This document shows positions 28,747 through 37,775 of a stretch of DNA of 64,000 nucleotides, one piece after another; the stretch's first letter is position 1; every line of letters starts with the position of its first letter. The notes beneath the pieces were generated by a model that had not been told where the DNA came from, searched no databases, and saw nothing but the letters and a program-made list of their open reading frames with translations. The position numbers and the translations under genes are program-made. The DNA is from an uncultured Ignavibacteriota bacterium (GTDB taxonomy: Bacteria > Bacteroidota > Ignavibacteria > UBA10030 > UBA8401). Location: contig CAIOTF010000039.1 of NCBI GenBank assembly GCA_903861125.1, positions 176,337-240,336 of the forward strand. Reading direction: 5' to 3'.

Positions 28747-30030
28747 ATGCTCGACATTCAAAAACGGATCAGCAACACCTTCTATGCGATCATCAGCCTG
28801 CCATCCACGGCAATGGGTTTTGCATTATCGATCCAGATATCCGCACTTAGCTGGCTGCTGACAACCAAATACAATCTTGATATTCATGAAGTGGGGATCG
28901 TTTGGGCGGCAGGTCCTCTTGCAGGAATTTTCGGACAGGTGATCATCGGTTTAATCAGCGATAAAGTCTGGTTTTGGGGCGGACGCAGGCGGCCGTTCAT
29001 CATCATCGGAGGAACATTAGCGGCGTTGATGCTGCTTGCATTGCCGAACATCGATGTAATAAGTAATGCCCTCGGTATTGCAAATCTTCTTGTCGTTGCC
29101 GTTATTGTTGCGTTAACATTGGATCTTTCCATCAACATCAGTTTCAATCCCACCCGATCCATTATTGCCGACGTCACCCCTGAAGGTAATCCACGCACTA
29201 AAGGATATACCTGGATGCAAACGATCTCCGGATTTTTTGGTGTTCTGGCCTACGTTATCGGAGCAAGTTTAGGGAATTATTATTTGATCAATGTTGGTGT
29301 TGTTGTGGTTTTCCTCTTTTCGGTTGTTCCGATGTTTTTTGTTACCGAATCAAAAGAACTTGTTGTGGAAAGTGCCGAAGAAAAGGCGCAAAAGACCGCA
29401 ACAGAGTGGGGTCAGTTGTGGGGAATCTACATTGCACACGGATTTTCATGGATTGGCGTGCAGACGATGTTCGTATTTATTATCGCATTCATCCAGCAGA
29501 AAATGATGTCCGGTGTTGAACCTTCAAATGCAGCAGCTTTGTCCGGTCAGATCATTGCAATTTCTTTTGCGGTCTTAAATACGGTCGGTTTCATTCTGCC
29601 GGCATTTGTTCTTGAACCGATAGCAGAAAAGATCGGAAGAGTGCGCGTGCATATGATTGCGGTTGCAGTCATGTCTCTCGGATATTTTGGAATCGTAACG
29701 CTTGGTACCAGTCCGATGGCACTATATGTTCTTATGGCTGTATGCGGTATTGGCTGGGCATCAATCGTCAGTCTTCCGTTTGCAATCATGTCCGAAAAGG
29801 TTGATAAGAGCCGGATGGGTTTTTTCATGGGAATATTTAATCTTTCCGTCGTTCTTCCGCAATTACTGGTAAGTTTACTGATTGGGAAATTTGTTCTTGA
29901 TGCTGCTGACAAGAATATCATCTTTATAATCAGCGGAGTATCATTAGCGCTTTCCGCAATCTTCTGGCTGTTCGTCAAAGAACAGAGAGGGCAAACGTCT
30001 GCTTCAAAAACACGCTCAACTGCGCATTAG
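28747..30030 (+). CDS. MFS transporter, SLC45/GPH-like (probable maltose/maltooligosaccharide permease)
   Basis: VGIVWAAGPLAGIFGQVIIGLISDKVWFWGGRRRPFIIIGG and repeated TM segments. Confidence 0.85.
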   Translation: MLDIQKRISNTFYAIISLPSTAMGFALSIQISALSWLLTTKYNLDIHEVGIVWAAGPLAGIFGQVIIGLISDKVWFWGGRRRPFIIIGGTLAALMLLALPNIDVISNALGIANLLVVAVIVALTLDLSINISFNPTRSIIADVTPEGNPRTKGYTWMQTISGFFGVLAYVIGASLGNYYLINVGVVVVFLFSVVPMFFVTESKELVVESAEEKAQKTATEWGQLWGIYIAHGFSWIGVQTMFVFIIAFIQQKMMSGVEPSNAAALSGQIIAISFAVLNTVGFILPAFVLEPIAEKIGRVRVHMIAVAVMSLGYFGIVTLGTSPMALYVLMAVCGIGWASIVSLPFAIMSEKVDKSRMGFFMGIFNLSVVLPQLLVSLLIGKFVLDAADKNIIFIISGVSLALSAIFWLFVKEQRGQTSASKTRSTAH

Positions 30031-30043
30031 ATTAAGAAAATAT

Positions 30044-31354
30044 TTGAATACTCGCTTAAAAAAATATTGGTACGATACCCGGCAAGTCAAAACCTTCCGC
30101 AATCACCATTTGCATGCTGCATGGTTTCAAATACTATTTTCACTCCTTGTTCTATCACTTCTTATCGTTTCCGGTTGCAGTCGTAAAAATGACGGTCGGA
30201 TCCGGATAACGATCTGGCATCAGGATCGGCCGGACGTACGTGATGTGCTGCAGAAACAACTTGATCGGTTCATGGTATTGCATCCCGAAGTGAAAGTGGA
30301 ACAATTGTTCAAAGAGACTGAGGAATTACGTTCAGGATTCATTATTGCGGCAATTGCCGGCCAGGGTCCCGAGATTGTCTACGGTCCTTCGGATCAGGTT
30401 GGTCCGTTCCAGGTAATGAATATTATTCTTCCGCTCGATTCGCTATTTGATAAAAAATTTACTGATCAATTGGATCCGAAAGCACTGACGTATTATAAAG
30501 GTCATTTATATAAAATATCGGACAAACTTGGGAATCACTTAACACTGGTTTACAATAAAAAATTTATAAAAAATCCGCCGAAAACAGATAAAGAATTAAT
30601 TGATGTCGCTACATCGCTGACGAAAGATACAAATGGTGACGGCAAGATAGATCAATACGGCATAGCATGGAATTACACGGAACCATTTTTCTTTATTCCA
30701 TTTATGACCGGATTTGGCGGTTGGATCATGGATGAAAATTATCAACCAACGCTCAATACTGTCGGCACCGTGAACGGCTTAAAATTTGTTCGGGATCTGA
30801 GAGATAAATACAAAGTCATACCCAATGAAGCAGATTACAATATTGCCGATGCGTTATTTAAGGACGGACATGCTGCAATGATCATCAACGGAGACTGGTC
30901 ATGGGCCGGATATCAAAAAGCAGGATTGGATATTGGGGTTGCTCCGCTGCCGTTGATAACGTCGACCGGTTTGTGGTGCGGAACAATGGTTTCGCCGAAA
31001 GGTTTTTCTATCAACTCCAATATCACCGAAGAAAAGAAAAAATGGGTGATAAAACTGATCGAATATCTGATGTCGGAAGAGAATCAACTGGAAGCAACAA
31101 AGACACTTTATACAATGCCGACGAACAAAAATGTGATCAACAGTAAATTTGTGCAATCAAACGAAATATTACGGAATTCTCAGATCCAGATTGAACATGG
31201 CAATCCGATGCCGGTTGTTCCTGAACTGCGCGCAATTTGGGATGCTATGCGGCCAAGTTATCAGGCTGTATTAGCCGGTTCAAAATCTCCCGAACAGGCA
31301 GTAACGGATATGCAGATGCAGGCTGTTCAACGAATTAAAGAAATGAACGAATGA
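30044..31354 (+). CDS. malE: ABC transporter maltodextrin-type substrate-binding lipoprotein (MalE-like)
   Basis: Lipobox LLIVSGCSRK; RITIWHQDRPDVRDVLQKQLDRFMVLHPEVKVEQLF; AAMIINGDWSWAGYQKAGLDIGVAPLPLI. Confidence 0.88.
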   Translation: MNTRLKKYWYDTRQVKTFRNHHLHAAWFQILFSLLVLSLLIVSGCSRKNDGRIRITIWHQDRPDVRDVLQKQLDRFMVLHPEVKVEQLFKETEELRSGFIIAAIAGQGPEIVYGPSDQVGPFQVMNIILPLDSLFDKKFTDQLDPKALTYYKGHLYKISDKLGNHLTLVYNKKFIKNPPKTDKELIDVATSLTKDTNGDGKIDQYGIAWNYTEPFFFIPFMTGFGGWIMDENYQPTLNTVGTVNGLKFVRDLRDKYKVIPNEADYNIADALFKDGHAAMIINGDWSWAGYQKAGLDIGVAPLPLITSTGLWCGTMVSPKGFSINSNITEEKKKWVIKLIEYLMSEENQLEATKTLYTMPTNKNVINSKFVQSNEILRNSQIQIEHGNPMPVVPELRAIWDAMRPSYQAVLAGSKSPEQAVTDMQMQAVQRIKEMNE

Positions 31355-31355
31355 T

Positions 31356-32252
31356 ATGAACCAAACGCTTCGTCAAAAGATATTTATATTTTTCCTTGTT
31401 ACCCCCGCATTGATCATACTTCTTGGCGTTGTTGTATATCCGTTCGTCTATAATGTGATTATCTCACTTTCCAATATGAACCTTCGTCATATTAAGGATT
31501 GGGAAATTGTCGGTTTCAGGAATTATGTAAAAGTATTTACAGAACCATCGCAGCCTGATTTTTATGTGATCTTTATTAAAACGGTCATCTGGACAATAGT
31601 GAATCTCTTTTTCCATGTTGTGATCGGCGTGTTTCTTGCGTTGGTGTTGAACCAAAAAGAGATCCGCGGGAAAGGGATCTTCAGGACGATTCTGGTTCTT
31701 CCCTGGGCAGTACCGCAGTTGATCGTAGCGTTAACCTGGCGCGGAATGTTCAATTACGAATATGGTAGCATCAATCAGATCCTCGGAAAGGTGGGATTAC
31801 CTGCCGTTGAATGGCTGCGCAGTCCAACGGAGGCCTTTGTAGCAGCGATCATTACCAATGTATGGCTTGGCTTTCCGTTTATGATGGTGATCGCTCTCGG
31901 CGCGCTGCAGAGCATTCCGCACGATTTGTATGAGGCTGCGGATATTGATGGGGCATCGTGGTATCACAAATTAAGGACTATAACCCTTCCGCTGATCAAA
32001 CCGGTGATGGTTCCCGCGATCACGCTCGGCACGATCTGGACCTTCAACAATCTGAACATCATCTGGCTCGTCAGTAACGCCGGTGAACCGTCGGACAGTA
32101 CGCATATTTTGGTTTCATTCGTGTATAAAGCAGCATTTAATTTTTATCGGTATGGATATGGCGCAGCACTTTCTATGATTATATTTTTCATTCTGCTTAT
32201 TTTCAGCGTCGTGTTTATGCGGAAGACGAAAGTTACGGAAGCTGTCTATTAA
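31356..32252 (+). CDS. malF: ABC transporter permease (MalF-like)
   Basis: MalF-like permease with EAA-type loop YEAADIDGASWYHKLRTITLPLIKPV. Confidence 0.88.
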   Translation: MNQTLRQKIFIFFLVTPALIILLGVVVYPFVYNVIISLSNMNLRHIKDWEIVGFRNYVKVFTEPSQPDFYVIFIKTVIWTIVNLFFHVVIGVFLALVLNQKEIRGKGIFRTILVLPWAVPQLIVALTWRGMFNYEYGSINQILGKVGLPAVEWLRSPTEAFVAAIITNVWLGFPFMMVIALGALQSIPHDLYEAADIDGASWYHKLRTITLPLIKPVMVPAITLGTIWTFNNLNIIWLVSNAGEPSDSTHILVSFVYKAAFNFYRYGYGAALSMIIFFILLIFSVVFMRKTKVTEAVY

Positions 32253-32280
32253 TCATTTGTAATTACCGGACAAAAATAGT

Positions 32281-33123
32281 ATGAACAAATCGCGAACCAA
32301 AAAATTAATTCGAGTGACTTTCTCATATATCATTCTGATAATTTTTTGCATCATTTCTATTTATCCCGTATCACAAGTACTGACTGTGTCGCTGAGACCT
32401 GCCGACCGGTTATTGTCCACGTCGCTAGAGATTATTCCGGACAACGCAACGATTGCCAATTATATCAATCTATTTGTGAAGACCGATTTTTTACGGTGGA
32501 TGTGGAATAGCTTACTGATCACTGCATCGGTTACACTCACCGGTGTGATACTTGCGGCAACCGCGGGCTACGGTTTTTCCCGCTACAAATTTGTGGGAAA
32601 AAAAGCGGCAATGCAAAGCATGCTTGTCACGCAGATGTTTCCGGCAACAATGTTGTTGCTGCCGATGTACATTATGCTTGTCAACCTTGGTCTTATCAAC
32701 AGTTATCTGGGGATTATGATCATGTATTCCGCAACGGCATTGCCATTTTGCGTATGGCAGATGAAAGGATTTTACGATACAATTCCATCCAGTTTAGAAG
32801 AGGCAGGGAGGATCGACGGTTGCAGTCAGTTCCAGACATTCTATTTGATCGTGTTGCCGCTTGCTGCACCGGCGCTTGTTATCACTGCACTTTTTTCATT
32901 TATGTCTTCGTGGACGGAGTATGTGGTTGCCGCACAGATTCTTCAGGATACTGCAATGTGGACGCTGCCGATCGGACTAAAATCATTCGAGTCGAATATG
33001 AGCACCGAATGGGGATTGTACGGCGCAGCATCGATGCTTGTCACGGTACCGGTGGTCGTATTGTTTTTGGTGCTCAGTAAATATCTTGTCTCCGGTCTTA
33101 CGCTCGGCAGCGTAAAAGGATAA
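32281..33123 (+). CDS. malG: ABC transporter permease (MalG-like)
   Basis: IPSSLEEAGRIDGCSQFQTFYLIVLPLAAPALV EAA loop; ends LVSGLTLGSVKG, as in MalG proteins. Confidence 0.9.
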   Translation: MNKSRTKKLIRVTFSYIILIIFCIISIYPVSQVLTVSLRPADRLLSTSLEIIPDNATIANYINLFVKTDFLRWMWNSLLITASVTLTGVILAATAGYGFSRYKFVGKKAAMQSMLVTQMFPATMLLLPMYIMLVNLGLINSYLGIMIMYSATALPFCVWQMKGFYDTIPSSLEEAGRIDGCSQFQTFYLIVLPLAAPALVITALFSFMSSWTEYVVAAQILQDTAMWTLPIGLKSFESNMSTEWGLYGAASMLVTVPVVVLFLVLSKYLVSGLTLGSVKG

Positions 33124-33176
33124 CGTCAACGGAAATGATCCGCTGAACCATTGAATAAAATATCACAAACGTTATT

Positions 33177-34688
33177 ATGGAAAAACCCCGTTTAAGTTTT
33201 TGGCAGATATGGAACATGAGTTTCGGTTTTCTTGGAATTCAATTTGGCTTTGCACTTCAAAACGCAAATGTGAGCAGAATATTTGAAACCCTTGGTGCTA
33301 AAATCGATTCGATTCCTATCCTGTGGATAGCTGCTCCGGTTACAGGACTTATTATTCAGCCGATTATTGGCCATATGAGCGATCGAACGTGGAACAAACT
33401 TGGAAGACGAAGGCCATATTTTTTAGTCGGTGCGATCCTTGCTTCTGCTGCAATTATTATCATGCCTAATTCACCGGCACTTTGGGTTGCGGCCGGTATG
33501 CTTTGGATTATGGATGCTTCGATCAATGTTTCCATGGAACCTTTCAGAGCATTTGTGGGAGATATGCTCCCATCAAAGCAGCGCACTGTTGGTTTTTCGA
33601 TGCAAAGTTTTTTTATCGGGACCGGTGCAATCGTTGCTTCAGCATTGCCGTATATGATGACCAACTGGTTTGGTATTTCGAATACTGCCGCGGCAGGGGA
33701 AATACCTGATTCGGTAAAATATTCTTTCTACTGTGGCGGAGCTGTTTTTCTTTTGGCTGTGATATATACCGTTGTTTCCTCGAAAGAATACTCACCGGAA
33801 GAGCTGAAAAAATTTTCTGATGAGGGAAATAGTGGATCTTCTGCATCAGCTTCTGTAACTGTTTCATCCTTCGTCTCGGCGGGATCATTCTTGAAGAATG
33901 GTTCAATTTGGATACTTACCGGTATGGCCGGAGTTGCGGTTTTGCATTTTGGTTTCGATGTAAACGATTATGGACTGTATGTCCTATTTATTGGTTCAGT
34001 AATATTTGGATTGCTTCAATTGACGGCAGGATTTTTAACCAATCAGGGAAAAAAATCTGGCGGATTGGTCTCAATCCTAAATGATCTCTATACCATGCCG
34101 ACGACGATGAAACAATTGGCATTCGTACAATTCTTCTCGTGGTTTGCGCTGTTTGCAATGTGGATATACACGACACCGGCAGTGACACATCATATTTTTG
34201 GTGCCACGGATCCGACATCAGCATTGTATAATCAAGGCGCTGATTGGGTTGGTGTATTAATGGCGGTGTATAACGGTTTTGCTGCAATTATGGCTTTTGT
34301 TATTATGTGGATTGCAAAAATTACAAACAGAAAAACTGTACACATGATCTCTCTTTTTATCGGAGGAATATCATTTGCTTCATTCTATGTGATAAAAGAT
34401 CCGCAGCTTTTGTTGGTCTCCGAACTTGGGATCGGTCTGGCGTGGGCTTCCATACTTTCAATGCCGTATGCAATTCTTGCAGGTTCAATACCGGCTGAAA
34501 AAATGGGCGTCTATATGGGGATATTTAATTTTTTCATCGTTATTCCGCAAATAACGGCCGCGGCAATCCTTGGGTATTTTGTGAAAAATATTGTGGCCGG
34601 CGAAGCAATTTATGCTCTTCTCTTGGGGGGTGCATCACTGATTGTCTCCGGCGTTCTGGTTCTCTTTGTTCAGGATAAAGATGAATGA
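33177..34688 (+). CDS. Second SLC45-like MFS sugar transporter
   Basis: SFWQIWNMSFGFLGIQFGFALQNANVSRIFETLGA; LWIAAPVTGLIIQPIIGHMSDRTWNKLGRRRPYFLVGA. Confidence 0.9.
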   Translation: MEKPRLSFWQIWNMSFGFLGIQFGFALQNANVSRIFETLGAKIDSIPILWIAAPVTGLIIQPIIGHMSDRTWNKLGRRRPYFLVGAILASAAIIIMPNSPALWVAAGMLWIMDASINVSMEPFRAFVGDMLPSKQRTVGFSMQSFFIGTGAIVASALPYMMTNWFGISNTAAAGEIPDSVKYSFYCGGAVFLLAVIYTVVSSKEYSPEELKKFSDEGNSGSSASASVTVSSFVSAGSFLKNGSIWILTGMAGVAVLHFGFDVNDYGLYVLFIGSVIFGLLQLTAGFLTNQGKKSGGLVSILNDLYTMPTTMKQLAFVQFFSWFALFAMWIYTTPAVTHHIFGATDPTSALYNQGADWVGVLMAVYNGFAAIMAFVIMWIAKITNRKTVHMISLFIGGISFASFYVIKDPQLLLVSELGIGLAWASILSMPYAILAGSIPAEKMGVYMGIFNFFIVIPQITAAAILGYFVKNIVAGEAIYALLLGGASLIVSGVLVLFVQDKDE

Positions 34689-34756
34689 TATTGGAGCATT
34701 GCGTATATTAAGAACAAAATAAACAAAACATTATCCGATTAGAATTACGGGTTCGC

Positions 34757-36136
34757 ATGAAAGAATATAAAAAAATCATCATTTTTCTCTTCGTCACTGC
34801 TACGGTCTTCGCACAACAACGGCAGGATTTCAAGATACAGTATGATGTATCGAAGTTCCGGGGGGATGCCGAACATGTATATCTGGAAGTGTATTATGCA
34901 TTTGATGTTTCTCTATTGAAGTACGTAAAACTGGGAAGTGATTATCAAAGTGAAGTCATTGCCGGCGTAACATTCAAACGATCCGCCGATGATTCGATCG
35001 TTGCACGGCAGGCATGGAGAATACCGTTCAGTGTTACAGACACTACCATGCTTCTCAATTCACGCTCGTACATGGATGTTTTTGGATTTTATCTGAAACC
35101 GGATATCTACAGGGCTTATATTGTAGTAAAAGATGTTAACAATAGTGAGATAAAAGATAGTATTTCCGTTTTATTGGATGTTAAATTATTGCAAACGGAA
35201 ACGATAGCACTCAGTGATGTAGAACTTGCATTATCGATCAATCAGATCGAACGCGATTCAACGAATAGATTTTATAAAAATACATTTGAAGTGAAACCCA
35301 ATCCGTCAAGAATGTTCGGACTGCAGCAGCCGGCACTTTTCTATTATCTTGAAGCATATAATTTACGGAAAAATGAATCCGAATATTATTATACAAATGC
35401 GGTCATTGCCAATGCAATCGGCAAAGAAGTGATCAATCACGAGAAAAAGAAACGCCGTATCAATGATTCGAACGTAGAGGTTGGCATGATGAAGGTGAAT
35501 ACCCTGCGAACAGGTGTTTACACATTCAATTATATTATAACGGATTCTGTTGATAATCGTCAATTCAAAACGTCGAAAAAGTTCTTCATTTATAATCCAT
35601 CGCTGCCGAACGATACTGTACTGAACAGAGCATCCAACGATGTGGATGCATCGGAATATGCTACAATGAGCGAACAGGAAATTGATAAAGAGTTTGAACA
35701 ATCACGGTATATTGCGACCAAAGGTGAGATTGAACGATATAAAAAATACAGTACGGTTGAGGCGAAACGAAAGGCCTTGTTCGAATTCTGGTCCAACCGC
35801 GACGAAGACAGATCGACTCCGCAGAATGAACAAAAACAGGAGTACTTTAAACGTGTATCGTTTACCAACAATCAGTACAAGACAGGTTTTCGTGAAGGAT
35901 GGAAGACGGACAGAGGACGTGTGTATATCGTTTATGGTGCACCTGATGATATCGAACGCCATGCCAATGAACTGGATAAGAAACCGTATGAAGTATGGTC
36001 GTATAATTCCATCCAGGGCGGCGTACAGTTTATTTTTGGTGACAGAACGGGTTTTTCTGATTATATCCTGCTTCATTCAACTCATCGCAGTGAACTGCAT
36101 GACGAGAATTGGCAGCGCCAGTTGCAGGCAAACTAG
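34757..36136 (+). CDS. GWxTD domain-containing protein
   Basis: REGWKTDRGRVYIVYGAPDDIERH ... KPYEVWSYNSIQGGVQFIFGDRTGFSDYILLHSTHRSE. Confidence 0.9.
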   Translation: MKEYKKIIIFLFVTATVFAQQRQDFKIQYDVSKFRGDAEHVYLEVYYAFDVSLLKYVKLGSDYQSEVIAGVTFKRSADDSIVARQAWRIPFSVTDTTMLLNSRSYMDVFGFYLKPDIYRAYIVVKDVNNSEIKDSISVLLDVKLLQTETIALSDVELALSINQIERDSTNRFYKNTFEVKPNPSRMFGLQQPALFYYLEAYNLRKNESEYYYTNAVIANAIGKEVINHEKKKRRINDSNVEVGMMKVNTLRTGVYTFNYIITDSVDNRQFKTSKKFFIYNPSLPNDTVLNRASNDVDASEYATMSEQEIDKEFEQSRYIATKGEIERYKKYSTVEAKRKALFEFWSNRDEDRSTPQNEQKQEYFKRVSFTNNQYKTGFREGWKTDRGRVYIVYGAPDDIERHANELDKKPYEVWSYNSIQGGVQFIFGDRTGFSDYILLHSTHRSELHDENWQRQLQAN

Positions 36137-36198
36137 TTGCATTGAAGTGTAAGTTTCATTATTTTAGCACAGTTGTAATCCACTATTTCCTTTAATTC

Positions 36199-36290
36199 TA
36201 TCCCGAGAGGTAGGAAAGGAGCACTTATGAAGTACTCTCCGCATTTGCACCTCCTTCTCAGCGTTGACAAGAGAACCGGAGGTTTTTTTA
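36199..36290 (+). promoter_or_regulatory. PyrR-dependent pyrimidine attenuator leader
   Basis: UAUCCCGAGAGGUAGGAAAGGAGC (36199-36222) resembles PyrR-binding loops; AAGGAG (36216-36221) complements CTCCTT (36251-36256); terminator ACCTCCTTCTC...GAGAAccGGAGGTTTTTTT (36249-36289) precedes pyrR. Confidence 0.8.
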
Positions 36291-36291
36291 T

Positions 36292-36840
36292 ATGGTAAAA
36301 CAAAACGTTATTGATGCAAAAGGTTTTGTCCGTACCGTCAATCGATTAGCACACGAAATTATAGAACGGAATAAAGGAGCGGAAACGCTCGGCATTGTCG
36401 GTATTCGCACACGAGGCGATTTCCTCGCACAAAGAATCGCGCAAAAGATTTTTCAGATGGAAAATGTCCAGATACCGATTGGCAGTTTGGATATTACATT
36501 GTATCGCGATGACCTTCGGGGAAAGATCAATCAGCCCCTGCTAAAAACCACTGACATCCTGTACGATATCGGCAATAAAAACATTATTTTGGTCGACGAT
36601 GTCCTTTTTACGGGAAGAACGGTTCGTTCCGCCCTAAATGCACTGATGGATATTGGACGACCCGCAAGTATTCAACTGGCCGTACTGATCGATCGTGGTC
36701 ACCGACAGTTGCCGATTAAAGCCGATTTTGTCGGTAAGAATATTCCAACATCATATTTACAGCAGATTCAAGTGATGATGACCGAGATTGATAGTGAAGA
36801 TGCGGTCTATCTTCACGAGAAGGAAGGGGGGGCAGCATAA
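36292..36840 (+). CDS. pyrR: Bifunctional pyr operon transcriptional regulator / uracil phosphoribosyltransferase
   Basis: GIRTRGDFLAQRIAQKI, LDITLYRDDL, NIILVDDVLFTGRTVRSALNAL, RGHRQLPIKADFVGKNIPTS. Confidence 0.96.
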   Translation: MVKQNVIDAKGFVRTVNRLAHEIIERNKGAETLGIVGIRTRGDFLAQRIAQKIFQMENVQIPIGSLDITLYRDDLRGKINQPLLKTTDILYDIGNKNIILVDDVLFTGRTVRSALNALMDIGRPASIQLAVLIDRGHRQLPIKADFVGKNIPTSYLQQIQVMMTEIDSEDAVYLHEKEGGAA

Positions 36841-37760
36841 TGGCTCTTACCAGTCGACACTTACTGCGATTACAGGGGATGCCTTCGGACGACATCCGGC
36901 AAATTCTTGATGCGGCAATTTCTTTCAAGGAAATTCTTAACCGTCCGATCAAGAAAGTTCCAACGCTGCAGGGGAAAACGATCGTCAATCTGTTCTTCGA
37001 AAATTCGACTCGCACAAGAACATCATTTGAACTTGCTGAACGACGTCTTTCCGCGGATGTTCTCAGTTTCGCCGCATCATCTTCAAGCGTGACAAAAGGC
37101 GAAACATTGAAAGACACAGCACGCAATATTGAAGCAATGAAGATCGATATGGTGGTGATCCGGCATAACGCGGCGGGGACATCAGATTTTCTTTCCAAAG
37201 TCATCAATGCCAATATCATCAATGCTGGCGACGGTCAGCATGAACATCCCACTCAAGGCTTGCTGGATATGTATACGCTTCGTGAAAAATTCGGAAAACT
37301 TGAAGGACTTCATGTTTGTATCGTCGGCGATGTGCTGCACAGCCGAGTGGCACGGTCCAACATTTTTGGTCTTCAAACAATGGGCGCCAAGGTTTCGGTC
37401 TGCGGACCTGCAACTTTAATACCGAGAGACATCGATAAACTAGGAGTGGATGTCTATCATCACATTGATGATATTCTACCCAAGGTTGATGCTCTGAACG
37501 TATTGAGAATCCAGATGGAACGTCAGGCAGGCGGATTTTTCCCTTCCCTAAGGGAATTTCACAGGTACTTTGGCGTTACGAAAGAACGCTTGGATAAAGT
37601 AAATAAACCGATAACGATCCTGCATCCCGGACCGATCAATCGTGACGTTGAACTTTCGGCTGATGTTGCCGATGGACCTCATTCGGTCATTCTTGAACAG
37701 GTCTTGAACGGTGTCGCCATACGTATGGCAGTTCTCTATTTACTGGGTGCAACAGAATAA
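36840..37760 (+). CDS. pyrB: Aspartate carbamoyltransferase catalytic subunit
   Basis: NLFFENSTRTRTSFELAERRLSAD, NAGDGQHEHPTQGLLDMYTL, ILHPGPINRDVELSADVADG. Confidence 0.96.
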   Translation: MALTSRHLLRLQGMPSDDIRQILDAAISFKEILNRPIKKVPTLQGKTIVNLFFENSTRTRTSFELAERRLSADVLSFAASSSSVTKGETLKDTARNIEAMKIDMVVIRHNAAGTSDFLSKVINANIINAGDGQHEHPTQGLLDMYTLREKFGKLEGLHVCIVGDVLHSRVARSNIFGLQTMGAKVSVCGPATLIPRDIDKLGVDVYHHIDDILPKVDALNVLRIQMERQAGGFFPSLREFHRYFGVTKERLDKVNKPITILHPGPINRDVELSADVADGPHSVILEQVLNGVAIRMAVLYLLGATE

Positions 37761-37775
37761 TCTTGAAAGAATATT

